Assembly (NCBI GenBank): GCA_036365455.1
Contig: JAWQUS010000020.1
Location: forward strand, 2,205,001-2,269,000
DNA: 64,000 bases
Origin: Macrosoma leucophasiata
Lineage: Eukaryota; Arthropoda; Insecta; Lepidoptera; Hedylidae
Reading direction: 5' to 3'
Shown: positions 61,042 to 64,000 of the stretch, one piece after another
Layout: the number at the start of each line of letters is the position of its first letter
Position numbering within the stretch: the stretch's first letter is position 1
The notes under the pieces: generated by a model
Told to the model about the DNA's origin: nothing
The model's input: the letters and a program-made list of their open reading frames with translations, nothing else
Database searches by the model: none
Made by a program: the position numbers and the translations under genes

Positions 61042-62326
61042 GGTTGGGGAAAAAGTTTCTTCGCATTTTTTAAGACAATTCAAAACATTTTTTAATATAG
61101 TTTATTTAAATTTAACTAAAGTATGTATGTACCATTTTGTTCGATAACCTTTTGCCATCTTGTAGGTAGGGACATGATCCCATTGCTAGAAAAAATTTGG
61201 GACTGCTCATCAAAATACCGCGACAAGTGGATTTGGCAGTCCTCTCGTGATGTTAACCTAACATTGCATAAAGAATTCTGAAGAGACCGAAACAGTTGGA
61301 AATCTGAAGGTGCAAGGTCAGGACTATACGGCGGATGCATTAACACCTCCCAGCCAAACTCTCTTAATGTTTTCTGAGTGGCTATAGATGTGTGAGGTCT
61401 AGCGTTATCATGATGAAACACCACACCCCTTCTGTTGATCAATTCCGGCCGCTTTCTCTCAACTTCTTGCTTTAATCTCATCAGTTGTTCGCAGTAGAGT
61501 TCAGAATCGATCCTCCTGCCTGGTGGTAATAGCTCATAATGAATAATGCCCTTCCAATCCCACCACACACACAACATCACCTTATTGCGAGTTAACCCGG
61601 GTTTCGCCACAGTCTGTGAAGCGTGACCGGCCTTTTACCACGACCTTTTTCGCACGTTCTTGTCGTACGTGATCCACTTTTCATCACCAGTTATCAGCTT
61701 CTTCAAAAATGATTCGGTTTCATTACGTCGTAATAAAGAATCACAAATGAGTACACGGTTCATTAGGTTTCTTTCAGTGAGCTCGTGAGGTACCCAATTA
61801 TCGAGCTTTTTTTTGTACCCAGCTTTTTTCAAATGCGCCAAAACTGTTTTGTGATCAATTCTCAGTTCTTCAGCTACGTCGTAACTACTGATATGTCGAT
61901 CTTGCTCCACTTTTTCAAAAATGGCATCCATTTTATCCGTAATAGGGCGACCAGAGCGAGGTGCATCTTTGACATCAAAATTTCCGGATTGAAAACGCTT
62001 AAACCAAATTTGTGCTACTCTCACAGACACTGCACTAGGTCCATAAACAATCGCAAATTTTTTTCGCGACTTGCGTTGCATTTTTACCTTTTTTGTAGTA
62101 AATTTTTAAAATGTATCGAATTTCTTCATTAGATTCACTCATCTTGACAGTACGAAAAACAAATGAAAATCACACATTTGCAATTTTAAATTTGAATTTG
62201 GAATTATGTTCTTTAAAATTTTAACTTTCAATGATACCAAAATCAGCCAGGTACAAATACTACAACCAAAGAGATTTTATTACAAGTTCATACATACTAT
62301 AATGCGAAAAGACTTTTTCCCCAACC
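61042..62326 (-). mobile_element. mariner element M2, degenerate, opposite to M1
   Basis: About 1.29 kb with ends GGTTGGGGAAAAAGTTTCTT and (reversed) GGTTGGGGAAAAAGTCTTTT. A TA follows the right end; the left junction reads TATAAGG, so the end may be off by one base. It is closely similar to M1 and lies on the opposite strand, 10.7 kb downstream. Confidence 0.9.
61116..62142 (-). pseudogene. mariner transposase, broken (M2)
   Basis: The start codon at 62142 (reading left) opens MSESNEEIRYILK. A single extra base near 62055 shifts the frame within the first 35 codons. The main frame then resumes with VYGPSAVSVRVAQIWFKRFQ and runs through the DNA-binding half and GDEKWITYD to RSW, where TGG is followed by TAA (TCA changed to TAA, about 61635). 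The downstream frame 61610-61116 holds the FHHDNARPHTS and YSPDLAPSDF blocks with the second and third catalytic Asp. M2 thus has one frameshift and one stop, but keeps all three Asp codons and the segments deleted or duplicated in M1. Confidence 0.9.
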
Positions 62327-62720
62327 TATTATAGTATATATATATATATATATACTTATGGAGAAATTCATAAAAACTACATATACATAATACAGATACA
62401 ATAATATAATTTCTAAACATATATATTATTATATAATAAAATATACTTACACATCAATAAATAAGCAATTTGGATGATGATTTCTGATAAGGATTCCCAC
62501 TTAGGAATCACACACATACTCGTATACTTATCTTAAAAGATGTTTCCTCTAATTGTTTTTAAACGTCAGCTTCGAACACGATCTTTGAATGACATCTGGC
62601 AGCGCATTCCACAAGCGAACCGCTTGAACAGTAAAAGAGTTAGCAACGAAACCGGATCTACGAGATGAAGGGGTATAGAAAGAGTGAGAGATTCATTAGA
62701 GCGAAGATGTAATGAGTGAG

Positions 62721-63659
62721 AAGAGCAGAGATACTGGAAATTATTTTTTAAATAAGTAGGAGAGGAAACGTTAAAAAGAATTTTAAAAAAGTTGACACAG
62801 AATTCTGGATTGCCTTCGTTGGCGGATAGTTAGCCATTTAAGGTCGGTACGGAAAGCGGACACATGGTCAAAATCATCAAATCATTGACATTTACCTAAA
62901 TATACCTAAATACAATTTTTTTGTTAGATAAATTGCCTCTCCTTTTCAAATGATAACTAAGTAGGTACAGTAAATGTTGTAATTCGCGAATATTTATAAA
63001 TAAGTTTCACTTCTGCCCAAGATAATGTTACTAATTGGATGAGATATATTTCCACCTCATACGTCATGTTACTATGTGAAAGTGTGGTTAATTGCCTTCT
63101 GGAAAATGGAACCATGCTAAAGAGGAGTGTCCTCTTGTACTTTAGCAGTTACATAAAGGTCAATGCATTAAAATGAGTTTATTTTGATAAAAGGTATGGT
63201 TGGAAGCGTTGAGACAGATCACGCACAATGTGAAAGCCAACAACGTTTGCCCGATGACCTGTCTAAAGAAGCAGTAAGTCCTACACGACGACTTCTTATG
63301 TTGAACCCGCTGACATTTTGAAATGTTACTAAAATGTTGCAATCTTGACTTTTTTCCTTTACATTTAAAATTTGGCGTAGGAACGAGAACTTGCTGCTTT
63401 ATAATTACTTTGAAAAAAGCACCGATTGCGTTTTTTATTTGTTGGATATAATGGAAATGGTGATAATGAAATAGGTACCCAGTGGTTTTTAAGCTAAGTA
63501 TCGTAGTTTTTCAGGAGAGAGAAAAATAACTAATTTTTATGTTTAACAATTGTAGCTCACACACACCATACAATGTTATGTTGTAAAAAATTCTTCTTCG
63601 AAATTACTTGAACGTTTGCTTCAAAATATAACGCGAATGTTACTATGTAGGTACTTTTT
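62721..63659. other. norpA intron 4, no gene seen
   Basis: No exon or known element. AAGAGGAGTGTCCTCTTGTA at about 63120 is a small hairpin. Confidence 0.4.
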
Positions 63660-63872
63660 TACATATTTTTTTTATATAATGGACGCCGCAAACAAGCTTG
63701 CAGTTCACATTGATGTTAATTGATGACTGCAGCCTATAGACACACACACACACGAAGACCAGGTCAAAACGCAGATGCGTTACCACTCCTGAGGCCTAAG
63801 GTGTTATGCCTCTGCCGGAAATTACAGGCCCGTACATACCACCTGACAGGATCACAATAGTGCTGAACACTT
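63660..63872 (-). mobile_element. SINE-like family A, partial
   Basis: Poly-T, GGACGCCGCAAACAAGCTTG, an ACACACACACA expansion at about 63744, then GTTACCACTCCTGAGGCCTA to GTGCTGAACACTTGAC. The outer end is missing. Confidence 0.7.
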
Positions 63873-64000
63873 GACAATTTTTTATGATTTTCTAATTTAC
63901 TTGTCGCAAAATTAGGCAATCATAATTTAAATTTTATTAAAATAAAATGTGTTGTGAAAAGGTTTATTTTTAATACGTTATTAATGTTTATAACACAGAA

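Larger units (their letters stand above)
60840..62720 (-). pseudogene. LINE 3' end split by mariner M2
   Basis: On the minus strand, 62720-62550 encodes an SGFVANSFTVQAVRLWNALP block followed by a TFKNN end, the RT C-terminus as at 46126-46341. The 3' region continues to 62340, is interrupted by M2, and resumes at 61038-60850 (TTTAAACTTTATTGCCACAA). The RT core is missing. Confidence 0.65.

Noticed and set aside
1..64000. A novel defence, toxin or biosynthetic gene cluster
   Set aside because: No gene outside norpA and transposons is supported. The remaining DNA is repeat-derived or without coding signal.

Overview
The window is nuclear DNA of an insect, very probably a moth or butterfly (Lepidoptera). 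It holds no prokaryotic-style operons and no CRISPR. It is dominated by interspersed repeats, many of which I recognise as typical of lepidopteran genomes: Helitron-like TC...CTAG fragments, tRNA-derived SINEs, LINE 3' tails and mariner elements. One host gene is supported. Four in-frame exons on the + strand (17554-17610, 29060-29173, 56498-56557, 58583-58720) join without phase breaks into the first 123 residues of a norpA-type phospholipase C beta. The rest of that gene lies beyond the right edge. Its introns in the window are about 11.4, 27.3, 2.0 and more than 5.3 kb, and nearly everything else to the right of 17.6 kb is intron filled with mobile DNA.

Layout. 0-17.5 kb is upstream of the first coding exon. 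It contains repeat copies at 1-1.9 kb, a complete Ty3/gypsy-class LTR retrotransposon (E1, 3605-8611) inserted in the TA-rich end of a Helitron-like fragment, LINE and SINE fragments, a six-unit 32-bp minisatellite (11339-11530) and MITE-like elements. 17.6-29 kb (intron 1) holds several SINE families, a perfect 62-bp palindrome and a foldback MITE. 29.2-56.5 kb (intron 2) holds a Harbinger-like MITE inside a SINE, a segmental duplication, a second intact LTR retrotransposon (E2, 38019-43678, CsRn1/Kabuki-like, with apparently identical LTRs and an AATA target duplication confirmed by an empty paralogous site), a damaged mariner (49005-50323) and a Helitron-derived tandem array. 56.5-64 kb holds exons 3 and 4, a 581-bp foldback element and a second mariner in opposite orientation inside a LINE tail.

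How it works together. The only cellular function visible is phototransduction/PIP2 hydrolysis through norpA. The rest is a layered history of transposition. E1 and E2 each have complete gag and pol reading frames joined by a -1 frame change. In E1 the change sits on a textbook A_AAA_AAC slippery heptamer touching the gag stop codon. Both mariners are broken by frameshifts or stops. I found no evidence of a new enzymatic or defence system; the most distinctive items are E2 and its empty-site proof, the E1 frameshift site, a 55-bp periodic motif in the E2 LTR, and several unusual foldback elements.
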